Shown: positions 25,083 to 35,042, counted from the stretch's first letter. The stretch: DNA of 64,000 bases from Pseudomonas sp. R28(2017) (GCF_002112505.1 NZ_NEHW01000004.1:396327-460326), one strand, 5' to 3'. Translations and numbers: made by a program. Notes: generated by a model from the letters alone, not told the origin.

Positions 25083-27227
25083 ATGATCAGCAACGAACTC
25101 AAAGCCACCATCCAGGGCGCCTACACGCGTTTTCTCGAAGCCAAGAGCCTCAAGCCGCGGTATGGCCAGCGCCTGATGATCGCCGAAGTGGCCAAGGTGC
25201 TCGGCGACATCGCCTGTGACGACGAAGGCCGCCGTGCCGGCGAGCCTGCCGTGGTTGCGGTGGAGGCGGGCACCGGTACCGGCAAGACGGTCGCCTATGC
25301 GCTGGCCGCGATCCCGGCCGCCAAGGCCGCCGGCAAGCGCCTGGTGATCGCCACCGCGACCGTGGCGTTGCAGGAACAGATCGTCCTCAAGGACCTGCCG
25401 GACCTGATGCGCAACAGCGGCCTGAACTTCAGTTTCGCCCTGGCCAAGGGCCGCGGCCGTTACCTGTGCCTGTCCAAGCTCGACATCCTGCTGCAGGAGG
25501 GCCACGCGCAGTCGGCCACGGCCCAGCTGTTCGAGGAAGAAGGCTTCCACATCGAGGTCGACGAGCGCAGTCAGAAGCTGTTCAACAGCATGATCGAAAA
25601 GCTCGCCGGCAACCGCTGGGACGGTGACCGCGACAGCTGGTCGGAAGCCATCGAGGACCAGGACTGGGCGCGCCTGACCACTGACCACAGCCAGTGCACC
25701 GGTCGCCACTGCCCGAACTTCCAGCAGTGCGTGTTCTACAAGGCCCGCGAAGGCATGGGCAAGGTCGATGTGATCGTCACCAACCACGACATGGTGCTGG
25801 CCGACCTGGCCCTGGGCGGTGGCGCGGTGCTGCCTGACCCGCGCGACACGATGTACGTGTTCGACGAAGGCCACCACCTGCCAGACAAGGCCATCGGCCA
25901 CTTCGCCCATTATTCGCGCCTGCGCTCCACGGCCGACTGGCTGGAGCAGACCGCCAAGAATCTCACCAAGCTGTTGGCCCAGCACCCCTTGCCGGGCGAC
26001 CTGGGCAAGTACATCGAACAGGTGCCTGAGCTGGCGCGGGAAGTGCGTACCCAGCAGCAGTTCATGTTCACCTTGTGCGAGCAGGTTGCCGATTTCCGCC
26101 CGAGCGAGGACACCGAAGGCCGCGAGCGTCCGCGTTACCGCTTCGAGGGCGGTGTGGTGCCCGAGCAGATCCGCGAAGTCGGCATCGAGCTGAAGAAAGG
26201 CTTCGCCCGCCTCAATGACCTGTTTACCCGCCTTGCCGACTTGCTCAAGGAAGGCATGGACGGTGAGGTCAACATCGGCATCGCCAGCCACCAGGCCGAG
26301 GAGTGGTACCCGCTGTTCGGCAGCCTGGTCACCCGCGCACAGGGCAACTGGGAGCTGTGGACCGCGTTCACCGCCGAAGACCCGGAAGACAGCCCGCCCA
26401 TGGCGCGTTGGCTGACCCTGGCCGAAAGCGGAGCGCTGTTCGACATCGAGGTCAATGCCAGCCCGATTCTCGCCGCCGAGATGCTGCGGCGCAGCTTATG
26501 GAGTGTCGCCCATGGCGCCCTGGTGACCTCGGCCACGCTGACCGCGCTGGGCAAGTTCGACCGCTTCCGCATGCGTTCAGGGCTGCCCCGCGATGCCGTC
26601 ACCTGTGTGGTCCCAAGCCCGTTCGTGCACGGCGATGCCGGCCTGTTGCGGGTCCCCGACCTCAAGGCCGATCCGCGCGACGCGGCAGCACACACCGCAG
26701 CGATCATTCGCGAACTGCCGAGCATTGTCGAAGATGCCCGCGGCGCGCTGGTGCTGTTCTCTTCACGCAAGCAGATGCAGGAAGTGTTCGACGGCCTGGA
26801 TCGCGACTGGCGCAAGCTGGTGCTGATCCAGGGCAACCTGTCCAAGCAGGAAACCTTGAACAAGCACAAGGCCCGGGTCGACGATGGCCAGCACAGTGTG
26901 CTGTTCGGCCTGGCCAGTTTCGCCGAGGGTGTCGACCTGCCAGGTGCCTATTGTGAGCATGTGGTCATCGCCAAGATCCCCTTCGCCGTGCCCGACGACC
27001 CGGTCGAAGCGGCCCTGGCCGAATGGATCGAAGCCCGCGGCGGCAACCCGTTCATGGAAATTGCCGTGCCCGATGCCTCGCTGCGCCTGATTCAGGCCTG
27101 CGGTCGCCTGCTGCGTACCGAGCAGGATCGCGGTGTCATCACCCTGCTGGATCGGCGTCTGGTCACGCAGCGCTATGGCAAGGCTATTCTCAATGCGCTG
27201 CCGCCTTTCCGGCGGGAGATTTCCTGA
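25083..27227 (+). CDS. dinG: ATP-dependent DNA helicase DinG
   Basis: 714 residues, an XPD-like 5'-3' SF2 helicase that resolves R-loops, D-loops and G-quadruplexes. Walker A is AGTGTGKT (62-69). The 4Fe-4S cysteines are one in GRYLCLSK and three in CTGRHCPNFQQC. The DEAH-like box is DEGH near residue 260. SATL and the C-terminal QACGRLLRTEQDRG (motif VI) complete the core. The length is as in E. coli. A LexA-like box lies just upstream, which fits SOS control. Confidence 0.97.
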   Translation: MISNELKATIQGAYTRFLEAKSLKPRYGQRLMIAEVAKVLGDIACDDEGRRAGEPAVVAVEAGTGTGKTVAYALAAIPAAKAAGKRLVIATATVALQEQIVLKDLPDLMRNSGLNFSFALAKGRGRYLCLSKLDILLQEGHAQSATAQLFEEEGFHIEVDERSQKLFNSMIEKLAGNRWDGDRDSWSEAIEDQDWARLTTDHSQCTGRHCPNFQQCVFYKAREGMGKVDVIVTNHDMVLADLALGGGAVLPDPRDTMYVFDEGHHLPDKAIGHFAHYSRLRSTADWLEQTAKNLTKLLAQHPLPGDLGKYIEQVPELAREVRTQQQFMFTLCEQVADFRPSEDTEGRERPRYRFEGGVVPEQIREVGIELKKGFARLNDLFTRLADLLKEGMDGEVNIGIASHQAEEWYPLFGSLVTRAQGNWELWTAFTAEDPEDSPPMARWLTLAESGALFDIEVNASPILAAEMLRRSLWSVAHGALVTSATLTALGKFDRFRMRSGLPRDAVTCVVPSPFVHGDAGLLRVPDLKADPRDAAAHTAAIIRELPSIVEDARGALVLFSSRKQMQEVFDGLDRDWRKLVLIQGNLSKQETLNKHKARVDDGQHSVLFGLASFAEGVDLPGAYCEHVVIAKIPFAVPDDPVEAALAEWIEARGGNPFMEIAVPDASLRLIQACGRLLRTEQDRGVITLLDRRLVTQRYGKAILNALPPFRREIS

Positions 27228-27308
27228 CGGTCGGAGCACGATGCGCCGGCCCGTTGTCCATCACTCAGTCGCGGGCCCATGAGGGCCTGGAAGGAGAGCT
27301 TCAGCCCT

Positions 27309-29546
27309 ATGATTCGCCGCAGCTTGCCCGTGGTACTTACCTTGTTGTTCAGCACGCCTTTGCTGGCTGGGCAGCAGACGCTGTTCAGCTTCGTTCGCCC
27401 GGCCTCGGTGGTCAATGTGGCGACCGAAGGCACCGGCATGCCGCAGTACAACGCGGAGCAGACAGCCGAAGGCGAGGTGCTCAGGCGGGTGGTGTTCAAC
27501 CCGGTCGAACGGCCGACCTTGCGCCTGAGCCCGCAGAGCGGCGTGTGGGACTGGTCGGCCGGGCAGTTTCTTACCTTGCGTATGCAAAGTGCCCAGGACT
27601 GGGCCTTGACCGTCGACGTCACGGTCCTGGGCAGCGATGGGCGCACGCTGACCAGCCGTATCGACCTGCCTGCGGGGCCTGCGCAGACCGTCATGGTGCC
27701 GCTCAATGCCAGTTCGCCGCTGAGCCAGGGCATGCGTGCCGGCCCGCCCATGCCATGGGCCTACGAAGGGCAGCGCTTGCTGTTGACCAGCAGTGCCGGT
27801 GAGGTTGACCTTAAGCAGGTGGTGTCCATCAGCCTGAGCATACCCAACCCGAAAGTGGCGCAGAACCTGCTGATCGAGAAGGTCGGCATCCAGGACGACA
27901 ACCTGGCCTACCAGGCGGCCTACCACGAGCTGATCGATGCCTACGGCCAGTCCACCCGGGGGCATTGGCCCGAGAAGATTGCCAACGACGAGCAACTCAA
28001 GGCCGCCGACAGCCGCGAACAGCAACAGCTCAAGGGCTGGTTGGCTGACCGTCAGAAGCAGCCACTGGACAGTTACGGTGGCTTGCTGGACGGGCCGGCG
28101 TTTGCAGCCAAGGGTTTTTTCAATACGCAGAAGCGCGAAGGCCGCTGGTACCTGGTCACGCCGGAGGGGCATCCGTTCTTCTCGCTGGGCGTCAATGCCG
28201 TGGCCGCCGATGGCGGGCGTACCTACGTTGCCGGCCGCGAGGGGATGTTCAAGGGGTTGCCGGCTGAAGGCGACGTCCTGACGGCCTTTTATGGTGAAGG
28301 CAACAACGACGATGGCAACGCCTCGTCGCAAGGGCGCAGTTTCAAGCAAGGGCGCTGGTTCGACTTCTATGCCGCGAACATCCAGCGCACCTATGGCAAA
28401 CCGTGCCCGCCAGCCGTTGAAGGGCAAGCGGCCCCCGTGTGCCCGCCGCTGGTGCTGGACGCCGAGCGTTGGCAGGGGCACACGCTGGACCGGCTGCAGG
28501 CCTGGGGCTTCAACACTTTGGGCAACTGGAGCGACCCGGCCGCCGGCCAGGCCAAGCGCATGCCCTATACCTTGCCGCTGTCGATCGTCGGGGACTATGC
28601 CAGCATCAGCACCGGCATGGACTGGTGGGGCCGCATGCCTGACCCGTTCGACCCACGGTTTGCCATGGCCACGGAGCGCGCCGTGGCCATTGCCGCGCGT
28701 GATCACCGTGACGACCCCTGGCTGATCGGCTATTTCGCCGACAACGAACTGGCCTGGGCCGCGCCCGGCAATGACCCCAAGGCACGCTATGGCCTGGCCT
28801 ATGGCACCTTGCGCCTGACCACCGACGTGCCGGCCAAGCGCGCCTTTCTCAAGCAGCTGCGCGACAAGTACCGTAACCAGGAGGGGTTGTCCAAGGCCTG
28901 GGGCATCGACCTGCAGGCCTGGGAACTGATGGAAGACCCAGGTTTCGAGGCGCCGCTGCCCAACCCCGAACACCCGGAAATCGAGCGTGATTACCAGTAT
29001 TTCCAGCAGGTATTCGCCGAAACCTACTTCAAGACCATTTCCGATGCGCTGAAGTGGCATGCGCCCAACCACCTGCTGCTGGGCGGTCGCTACGCCGTGA
29101 GCACACCGGAAGCGGTCAAGGCCTGCGCCGAGTTCTGCGACGTACTGAGTTTCAACTTCTATACCCTCAAGCCCGAGGATGGCTATGACTTTGCCCGCCT
29201 TGCCGAGCTCGACAAGCCGGTGCTGGTGTCCGAGTTCCAGTTCGGCTCCCGCGATCGTGGGCCGTTCTGGCCGGGGCCGGTCGAGGTGGCAAGGGAAGAA
29301 GACCGTGGGCCGGCCTACGGCAACTTCCTCAAGGCCGCCCTGGCACAGCCGATGATCGTGGGCGTGCATTGGTTCCAGTACCTCGACCAACCGGCCAGTG
29401 GGCGTTTGCTCGATGGCGAGAACGGCCACCTGGGCCTGGTGGCGATCACCGATGTGCCGTACCCAGGCTTCGTCGAAGCGGTGCGCAAGAGCAACCTGCA
29501 GGCCGTTGGTCAGTTGCGTGGCGAGCTGGAGAAAAAGGCCCCCTGA
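27309..29546 (+). CDS. Exported glycoside hydrolase-like protein (beta-agarase/GH-A type)
   Basis: 745 residues. The signal peptide (VVLTLLFSTPLLAGQQ) directs it to the periplasm or outside. An N-terminal beta-sandwich domain (about 30-200, carbohydrate-binding-like) precedes a TIM barrel with clan GH-A hallmarks: FADNELAW carries the Asn-Glu acid/base (E480) and LVSEFQFGSRD the nucleophile Glu (E642). Overall it is most like GH50 beta-agarase-type or GH42-like enzymes, but the substrate is uncertain; agar is improbable for a soil organism. The start is supported by GGAAGGAGAGC. There is no sugar transporter nearby. Confidence 0.82.
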   Translation: MIRRSLPVVLTLLFSTPLLAGQQTLFSFVRPASVVNVATEGTGMPQYNAEQTAEGEVLRRVVFNPVERPTLRLSPQSGVWDWSAGQFLTLRMQSAQDWALTVDVTVLGSDGRTLTSRIDLPAGPAQTVMVPLNASSPLSQGMRAGPPMPWAYEGQRLLLTSSAGEVDLKQVVSISLSIPNPKVAQNLLIEKVGIQDDNLAYQAAYHELIDAYGQSTRGHWPEKIANDEQLKAADSREQQQLKGWLADRQKQPLDSYGGLLDGPAFAAKGFFNTQKREGRWYLVTPEGHPFFSLGVNAVAADGGRTYVAGREGMFKGLPAEGDVLTAFYGEGNNDDGNASSQGRSFKQGRWFDFYAANIQRTYGKPCPPAVEGQAAPVCPPLVLDAERWQGHTLDRLQAWGFNTLGNWSDPAAGQAKRMPYTLPLSIVGDYASISTGMDWWGRMPDPFDPRFAMATERAVAIAARDHRDDPWLIGYFADNELAWAAPGNDPKARYGLAYGTLRLTTDVPAKRAFLKQLRDKYRNQEGLSKAWGIDLQAWELMEDPGFEAPLPNPEHPEIERDYQYFQQVFAETYFKTISDALKWHAPNHLLLGGRYAVSTPEAVKACAEFCDVLSFNFYTLKPEDGYDFARLAELDKPVLVSEFQFGSRDRGPFWPGPVEVAREEDRGPAYGNFLKAALAQPMIVGVHWFQYLDQPASGRLLDGENGHLGLVAITDVPYPGFVEAVRKSNLQAVGQLRGELEKKAP

Positions 29547-29691
29547 AGGTCTACCGGGGGCGCTGTGTGCCCCCGGCACAGATGACACGGCAGTATTCGG
29601 CACAGACCATCCGGCCTTGCCCAGTAGGCAAAACCGCCAACTACTGAAACAATGCACGCCTTTGTCAGCAAGGTCGTACGGAGAACAGCGG

Positions 29692-30837
29692 GTGCAGATC
29701 CAGGGTCACTATGAGCTGAAGTTCGAAGCGGTGCGCGAAGCGTTTGCGGCATTGTTCGAAGATCCCCAGGAGCGTGGCGCTGCGCTGTGCATCCAGGTCG
29801 GTGGCGAGACCGTGGTCGACCTGTGGGCGGGCAGTGCCGACAAGGACGGCCAGCAGGCCTGGCACAGCGATACCATCGCCAACCTGTTTTCCTGCACCAA
29901 GACCTTCACCGCCGTGACGGCCCTGCAGCTGGTGGGTGAGGGCAAGCTTGCCCTGGATGCACCGGTAGCGCGCTACTGGCCGGAGTTCGCCCAGGCCGGC
30001 AAACAGAACATCACCCTGCGCCAGTTGCTCAGCCACCGTGCCGGCTTGCCCGCCATCCGCGAGCTGCTGCCGGCAGAGGCCCTGTATGACTGGCAAACCA
30101 TGGTCGATGCCCTGGCCGCCGAAACGCCTTGGTGGACGCCCGGTACTGAACACGGCTATGCCGCCATCACCTACGGCTGGCTGATCGGCGAGCTGATCCG
30201 CCGCGTCGATGGCCGTGGCCCGGGTGAGTCGATCGTTGCCCGTACCGCCCGGCCGCTGGGCCTGGACTTCCACGTCGGTCTGGCCGACGAAGAATTCCAT
30301 CGCGTGGCGCATATCGCCCGAGGCAAGGGCAACGCCGGTGATGCCGCCGCCCAGCGCCTGCTGCAGGTGACCATGCGTGAACCCGAGGCGCTGTCGACGC
30401 GCGCCTTCACCAACCCGCCAGCCATCCTGACCAGCACCAACAAGCCCGAATGGCGGCGCATGCAACAGCCGGCGGCCAATGGCCACGGCAATGCGCGCAG
30501 CCTGGCAGGTTTCTACGCGGGCCTGCTCGACGGCAGCCTGCTCGAGTCCGAACTGCTCGACGAACTGACCCGTGAACACAGCCTTGGCCAGGATCGTACC
30601 CTGTTGACCCAGACCCGCTTCGGCCTGGGCTGCATGCTCGACCAGCCCGATGTGGCCAACGCCACCTTCGGCCTCGGCGCCCGGGCCTTCGGCCATCCAG
30701 GCGCGGGCGGCTCGGTCGGTTTCGCCGACCCGGAGCACGACGTGGCCTTCGGCTTCGTGGTCAACACCCTCGGCCCTTACGTGCTCATGGATCCAAGAGC
30801 CCAGCAGCTGGTACGCGTGCTTGGCACTTGCCTTTGA
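29692..30837 (+). CDS. Serine hydrolase, beta-lactamase class C/EstB family
   Basis: 381 residues, with no signal peptide, hence cytoplasmic. The nucleophile motif SxxK is SCTK (S67, K70 in NLFSCTKTFTAV), a Tyr motif appears as HGYAAITYGW, and a late HPGAGGSVGFAD replaces the KTG box, as in the EstB and 6-aminohexanoate-dimer hydrolase type of esterase. It probably cleaves esters or small amides rather than beta-lactams. The start codon is GTG, placed after GGAGAA; the open frame upstream runs into the preceding gene and is not used. Confidence 0.9.
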   Translation: MQIQGHYELKFEAVREAFAALFEDPQERGAALCIQVGGETVVDLWAGSADKDGQQAWHSDTIANLFSCTKTFTAVTALQLVGEGKLALDAPVARYWPEFAQAGKQNITLRQLLSHRAGLPAIRELLPAEALYDWQTMVDALAAETPWWTPGTEHGYAAITYGWLIGELIRRVDGRGPGESIVARTARPLGLDFHVGLADEEFHRVAHIARGKGNAGDAAAQRLLQVTMREPEALSTRAFTNPPAILTSTNKPEWRRMQQPAANGHGNARSLAGFYAGLLDGSLLESELLDELTREHSLGQDRTLLTQTRFGLGCMLDQPDVANATFGLGARAFGHPGAGGSVGFADPEHDVAFGFVVNTLGPYVLMDPRAQQLVRVLGTCL

Positions 30838-30881
30838 TCGGGTAAAGCGGGTATTACGCAACCCCTTTGACTATCCTCAAT

Positions 30882-30904
30882 GCCAACGCCTGAAGTGCGT
30901 TGGC
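30882..30904. other. Perfect inverted repeat GCCAACGC-N7-GCGTTGGC
   Basis: 8-bp arms with a 7-base loop, 45 bases after the hydrolase stop and 33 before the OmpA lipoprotein start. There is no T-run, so it could be either a weak terminator or an operator. Confidence 0.45.
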
Positions 30905-30936
30905 AAAATATCTTTCAATTTCATGGTGTATCGCTG

Positions 30937-31914
30937 ATGTCTTCACATAAAACCTTAGCTCTCGCCCTGTGCCTGGCCGCCATGACCGGTTGCGCCAGCC
31001 ATTCCCAGGACGCCTCCAAGGACGGCGGCAGCAGCTGGTGGCCGTTCGGTTCCGACAAGGTAGCCGACAAGGAAGTGAAAGCGGCGGTAACCGAGAAAGT
31101 CGCCAAGGCCGATGCCAAGTCCGAGAGCGCCAGCCACTGGTGGTGGCCGTTTGGCGGTGACGACAAGCAGGCCAAAGGGCCGGCGGTGCCGAAGATTGAC
31201 GAAAAGGCCACCCAGGCCTGGCTGGACCAGTACGAGCCGAAGCTGCGTGAAGCGGTCAAGGACAGCAAGCTGGAGCTGGAACGCCGCGACAACGTGCTGG
31301 TGGTGACCATCCCGGTCGACAGCTCGTACAACCCGGACCGCCCGAACATGCTGCTGCCGATGACCCTGGGCCCGATCACCCGCGTGGCCAAGGCTGTCGA
31401 AGGTGACTCGAAGACTGCCGTGCTGGTTCTCGGCCATGCCGACAGCAGCGGCGTGGCTGCCGCCAACCAGAAGCTGAGCCTGGAGCGTGCCGCCTCGGTA
31501 TCGGCGATCTTCCGTCTGAGTGGCCTGCAGCGTGACCGCCTGTCGCTCAAGGGCATGGGTTCGGAAATGCCGCGTGCTGCCAACGACAGCGCCGAAGGCC
31601 GCGCACTGAACCGTCGTGTGGAAATGCTGTTGACGCCGCAGAACACCATGCTTGCCCTGCTGGCCAAGTACCAGCAGGCTGCCCCGGTGGCAACCCCGGC
31701 TGCGATGGTTGCCGTGCAGGATGCCAAGGCGCCTGCCGCCAAGCCTGTCGAGACCAAGAAACCGGCCGCCAAGCCAGCAGCGAAGAAAGCCGCTGCCAAG
31801 CCTGCGGCGAAGGCCACCGCCAAGAAGAAAGCCGCGCCAGCCAAGCCTGCCGCCAAGAAGGCTGCTACCACCGACAAGAAAGTAGCCGCCAACAGCCCTG
31901 CGAAGACCAACTGA
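30937..31914 (+). CDS. OmpA-family lipoprotein with Lys/Ala/Pro-rich tail
   Basis: 325 residues. The lipoprotein signal ends at MTGC (Cys18). Two Trp-rich copies, SSWWPFGSD and [10 protein letters not shown], flank a short charged helix. An OmpA-like domain follows (about 95-235: [36 protein letters not shown]). The last 70 residues are a repetitive [13 protein letters not shown] tail, strongly basic, like the histone H1-like tail of AlgP. The tail may bind polyanions such as LPS or DNA at the cell surface; this is an inference. pdxH follows 19 bases downstream. Confidence 0.9.
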   Translation: MSSHKTLALALCLAAMTGCASHSQDASKDGGSSWWPFGSDKVADKEVKAAVTEKVAKADAKSESASHWWWPFGGDDKQAKGPAVPKIDEKATQAWLDQYEPKLREAVKDSKLELERRDNVLVVTIPVDSSYNPDRPNMLLPMTLGPITRVAKAVEGDSKTAVLVLGHADSSGVAAANQKLSLERAASVSAIFRLSGLQRDRLSLKGMGSEMPRAANDSAEGRALNRRVEMLLTPQNTMLALLAKYQQAAPVATPAAMVAVQDAKAPAAKPVETKKPAAKPAAKKAAAKPAAKATAKKKAAPAKPAAKKAATTDKKVAANSPAKTN

Positions 31915-31933
31915 TCGTCAAGGAACCGCAGCC

Positions 31934-32581
31934 ATGACCCAATCCCTGGCCGATATGCGCCGCGACTACACCCGTGATGGCCTGGCTGAAGCCCAGGCCC
32001 CGGGTGAGCCGTTCGCCCTGTTCCACCAGTGGTTTGCCGATGCCGTGAAGACCGAGCAGCCACCGGTGGAGGCCAACGCCCTGACCCTCGCCACGGTCGA
32101 TGGCGAGGGCCGCCCGCATTGCCGGGTGCTGCTGCTCAAGGGGCTCGATGACCGTGGCTTCACCTTCTTCACCAACTATGACAGCGCCAAGGGCCAGCAG
32201 CTGCTGGCCAATCCGTTCGCTGCCATGACCTTCTTCTGGCCGGCGCTGGAGCGCCAGGTGCGGATCGAAGGGCGGGTGGAAAAGGTCACGGCCAAGGAGT
32301 CGGATGACTATTACCAGGTGCGCCCGCTGGGTAGCCGCCTGGGGGCCTGGGCCTCGCCGCAGAGCAGGGTGATTGCCAACCGTGAAGAACTCGAAGGGTT
32401 GGTCAAGGCCACCGAGGCGCGCTTCTCCGATACCCAGCCGCATTGCCCGGAGCATTGGGGCGGTTACCGCCTGCTGCCGGAGCGGGTCGAGTTCTGGCAG
32501 GGGCGGGCCAGCCGCCTGCATGACCGCTTGAACTACCGCCTGGTCGACGGGCAGTGGGTGCGAGAGCGCCTGGCGCCTTGA
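31934..32581 (+). CDS. pdxH: Pyridoxamine 5'-phosphate oxidase
   Basis: An FMN enzyme that oxidises pyridoxamine/pyridoxine phosphate to pyridoxal phosphate, the last step of vitamin B6 synthesis and salvage. 215 residues, normal for the family. FMN-site motifs are [11 protein letters not shown] and [24 protein letters not shown] and the C-terminal [13 protein letters not shown]...RLAP region are intact. A terminator follows directly. Confidence 0.97.
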   Translation: MTQSLADMRRDYTRDGLAEAQAPGEPFALFHQWFADAVKTEQPPVEANALTLATVDGEGRPHCRVLLLKGLDDRGFTFFTNYDSAKGQQLLANPFAAMTFFWPALERQVRIEGRVEKVTAKESDDYYQVRPLGSRLGAWASPQSRVIANREELEGLVKATEARFSDTQPHCPEHWGGYRLLPERVEFWQGRASRLHDRLNYRLVDGQWVRERLAP

Positions 32582-32587
32582 CTACCT

Positions 32588-32609
32588 GGGGCCGCTTCTG
32601 CGGCCCCTT
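32588..32609 (+). terminator. Terminator hairpin after pdxH
   Basis: GGGGCCGC-TTCT-GCGGCCCC followed by TTG, six bases past the stop. A strong stem with a short T-run. Confidence 0.7.
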
Positions 32610-32804
32610 GCCTTCCTGATACCACACCGTCTGCACACGACGATGCAGTAATCCGTGGCTATGCTTGGTCTGAGCTGTAACGCCCGCATTACTGTCCTCG
32701 GTGGCTGTACAGGGGCTGAATGGAAATAAAATTTTCGCGTTGGCGCCGTGACAGCCGTCTATGCGCAGCGTCTAATGGACACCTGTTTTCTGGAGATTGT
32801 ACTC

Positions 32805-33269
32805 ATGCGTAAATCCGCTTTGCTGGTGGCGACGTTCACCACCCTGTCGCTGCTGCTCGGTGGCTGTGCCTCGAGCCTGACCGGTGACAGTTACTCCCGT
32901 GATGAGGCCCGTCGCGTGCAGACCGTGCGCATGGGGACCATCGAATCCTTGCGTCCGGTGAAGATCGAAGGCACCAAGACCCCGATCGGCGGTGGCGCTG
33001 GCGCCATCGTCGGTGGCGTGGCCGGCAGCGCCGTTGGCGGTGGCCGTGGCAGCATCGTCGCTGCAGTGATCGGTGCCGTGGCCGGTGGCCTGGCAGGTTC
33101 GGCTGCCGAGGAAGGCATCACCCGTACCCAGGGCGTGGAAATCACCGTGCGTGAAGACGATGGCAGCATGCGCGCTTATGTTCAGGCCGTGCAGGAGAAT
33201 GAAATCTTCCGTGTGGGCGACCGCGTGCGCATCATGACCGTTGACGGTACCAGCCGCGTTTCGCACTGA
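32805..33269 (+). CDS. Glycine-zipper outer-membrane lipoprotein (SlyB/PcpL-like)
   Basis: 154 residues. The lipoprotein signal ends at LLGGC (Cys20). Residues 60-105 form a glycine-zipper 2TM segment (GGGAGAIVGGVAGSAVGGGRG and VIGAVAGGLAGSAAEEG), followed by a short beta-domain (VEITVREDDGSMRAYVQ, FRVGDRVRIMTV). This is the SlyB plan; SlyB proteins stabilise the outer membrane, often under PhoPQ control. GGAG lies 9 bases upstream of the ATG. An intrinsic terminator follows. Confidence 0.92.
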   Translation: MRKSALLVATFTTLSLLLGGCASSLTGDSYSRDEARRVQTVRMGTIESLRPVKIEGTKTPIGGGAGAIVGGVAGSAVGGGRGSIVAAVIGAVAGGLAGSAAEEGITRTQGVEITVREDDGSMRAYVQAVQENEIFRVGDRVRIMTVDGTSRVSH

Positions 33270-33283
33270 TCGCAGCGGCAAAT

Positions 33284-33322
33284 AAAAACCCCGAATGGAC
33301 CAGGCCCATTCGGGGTTTTTTG
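33284..33322. terminator. Bidirectional rho-independent terminator
   Basis: An A-run, then ACCCCGAATGG / CCATTCGGGGT (11-bp stem), then a T-run, 15 bases after the lipoprotein stop. Confidence 0.93.
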
Positions 33323-33330
33323 TTTTCCTG

Positions 33331-33431
33331 CGCCGGCCTCTTCGCGGGCACGCCCGCTCCCACAGGTACTCCACTGTTCTTGAGTCAGTAGCATTCCTGG
33401 GGGAGCGGGCGTGCCCGCGAAGAGGCCGGTA
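33331..33431. repeat. REP pair (inverted)
   Basis: Two head-to-head REP copies, CTCTTCGCGGGCACGCCCGC then, 30 bases on, the reverse copy GGAGCGGGCGTGCCCGCGAA, lying between convergent genes. The second copy ends three bases before the FAD oxidoreductase stop codon. Confidence 0.9.
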
Positions 33432-33434
33432 GCT

Positions 33435-35042
33435 TTACAGGCCGAGAATGTCGCGAGCCACGGCTTCGGCAATGCGGATACCATCCACGCCTGCCGAAAG
33501 AATGCCGCCGGCATACCCCGCACCTTCACCTGCCGGGAACAGCCCCTTCAGGTTCAAGCTCTGGAAGTCAGCGCCGCGGGTAATCCGCAGTGGCGACGAG
33601 GTGCGTGTTTCGATCCCGGTCAATACCGCATCATGCAGGTTGTAACCTTTGATCTGGCGGTCGAATGCCGGCAGTGCCTCGCGGATGGCCTCGATGGCGA
33701 AGTCCGGCAGGCTCGGCGCCAGGTCACCCAGGGTCACCCCGGGTTTGTACGACGGCTCGACGCTGCCCAGGGCCGTGGACGGCTTGCCAGCGACGAAATC
33801 GCCCACCAACTGCGCCGGCGCCTGGTAGTTGCTGCCGCCCATGACGTAGGCGTGGGCTTCCAGGCGCTCCTGCAACTCGATGCCGGCCAGCGGGCCACCC
33901 GGGTAATCACGCTCGGGGTCGATGCCGACGACGATGCCGGAGTTGGCGTTGCGCTCGTTACGCGAGTACTGGCTCATGCCATTGGTAACGACGCGGCCCG
34001 GTTCGCTGGTGGCCGCGACCACGGTGCCGCCTGGGCACATGCAGAAGCTGTACACCGAACGGCCGTTCTTGGCGTGGTACACCAGCTTGTAGTCGGCCGC
34101 GCCGAGTTTCGGGTGGCCGGCGTACTTGCCCAGGCGCGCCTTGTCGATCAGCGTTTGTGGGTGCTCGATACGGAAGCCCACCGAGAACGGCTTGGCTTCC
34201 ATGTACACGCCCTTGGCGTGCAGCATGCGGAAGGTGTCGCGGGCGCTGTGGCCGAGGGCCAGGACCACATGGCGCGAGTGCAGCTGCTCGCCACTCTCCA
34301 GCACCACGCCAGTCAGTTGGCCGTCTTCGATCAGCAGGTCGGTGACTTTTTCCTGGAAGCGCACTTCGGCGCCGAGGGCGATCATGTCCTGGCGCATCTG
34401 CTCGACCATGCCGGTCAGGCGGAAGGTGCCGATGTGCGGTTTGTTGATGTACAGGATCTCGTCTGGCGCACCGGCCTTGACGAACTCTTCCAGGACCTTG
34501 CGGCCGTGGTGGTTCGGGTCCTTGATCTGGCTGTAGAGCTTGCCGTCGGAGAAGGTCCCGGCGCCGCCTTCGCCGAACTGCACGTTGGACTCGGGATTGA
34601 GCACGCTTTTGCGCCACAGGCCCCAGGTGTCCTTGGTGCGCTGGCGCACTTCCTTGCCGCGTTCGAGGATGATCGGCTTGAAGCCCATCTGCGCCAGCAG
34701 CAGGCCGGCAAAGATACCGCACGGGCCGAAGCCGACCACGATCGGGCGTTGCTGCAAGTCGGCCGGGGCCTGGCCGACGAACTTGTAGGTAACGTCGGGT
34801 GCCACACCGATGTTGTGGTCATCGGCGAACTTGCCGAGCAGCTCGGCTTCGTTGCTGGCTTGCAGGTCGATGGTGTAGATGAACAGCAGTTCGCTGTTCT
34901 TCTTGCGCGCATCGTAACTGCGTTTGAACAGGTTGAAGCTGAGCAGTTGCTCGTCGCGGATGCCCAGGCGCTGGACGATGGCTTCACGCAGGGCTTCGTC
35001 GGGATGGTCCAGGGGCAGCTTCAGTTCGGTGATTCGTAGCAT
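33435..35042 (-). CDS. NAD(P)/FAD-dependent oxidoreductase (COG2509 type)
   Basis: 535 residues. The N-terminal 80 residues form a small alpha/beta domain. The FAD Rossmann motif is VVGFGPCGIFAG near residue 94. Other landmarks are GGAGTFSDGKLYSQI, LALGHSARDTF, YSFCMCPGGTVVAATS, and the C-terminal FAD motif LFPAGEGAGYAGGILSAGVDG. It belongs to the BaiN/HI0933-like 'uncharacterised FAD-dependent dehydrogenase' group; substrate unknown. The start is at MLRITELKLP. Confidence 0.88.
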   Translation of the reverse strand: MLRITELKLPLDHPDEALREAIVQRLGIRDEQLLSFNLFKRSYDARKKNSELLFIYTIDLQASNEAELLGKFADDHNIGVAPDVTYKFVGQAPADLQQRPIVVGFGPCGIFAGLLLAQMGFKPIILERGKEVRQRTKDTWGLWRKSVLNPESNVQFGEGGAGTFSDGKLYSQIKDPNHHGRKVLEEFVKAGAPDEILYINKPHIGTFRLTGMVEQMRQDMIALGAEVRFQEKVTDLLIEDGQLTGVVLESGEQLHSRHVVLALGHSARDTFRMLHAKGVYMEAKPFSVGFRIEHPQTLIDKARLGKYAGHPKLGAADYKLVYHAKNGRSVYSFCMCPGGTVVAATSEPGRVVTNGMSQYSRNERNANSGIVVGIDPERDYPGGPLAGIELQERLEAHAYVMGGSNYQAPAQLVGDFVAGKPSTALGSVEPSYKPGVTLGDLAPSLPDFAIEAIREALPAFDRQIKGYNLHDAVLTGIETRTSSPLRITRGADFQSLNLKGLFPAGEGAGYAGGILSAGVDGIRIAEAVARDILGL

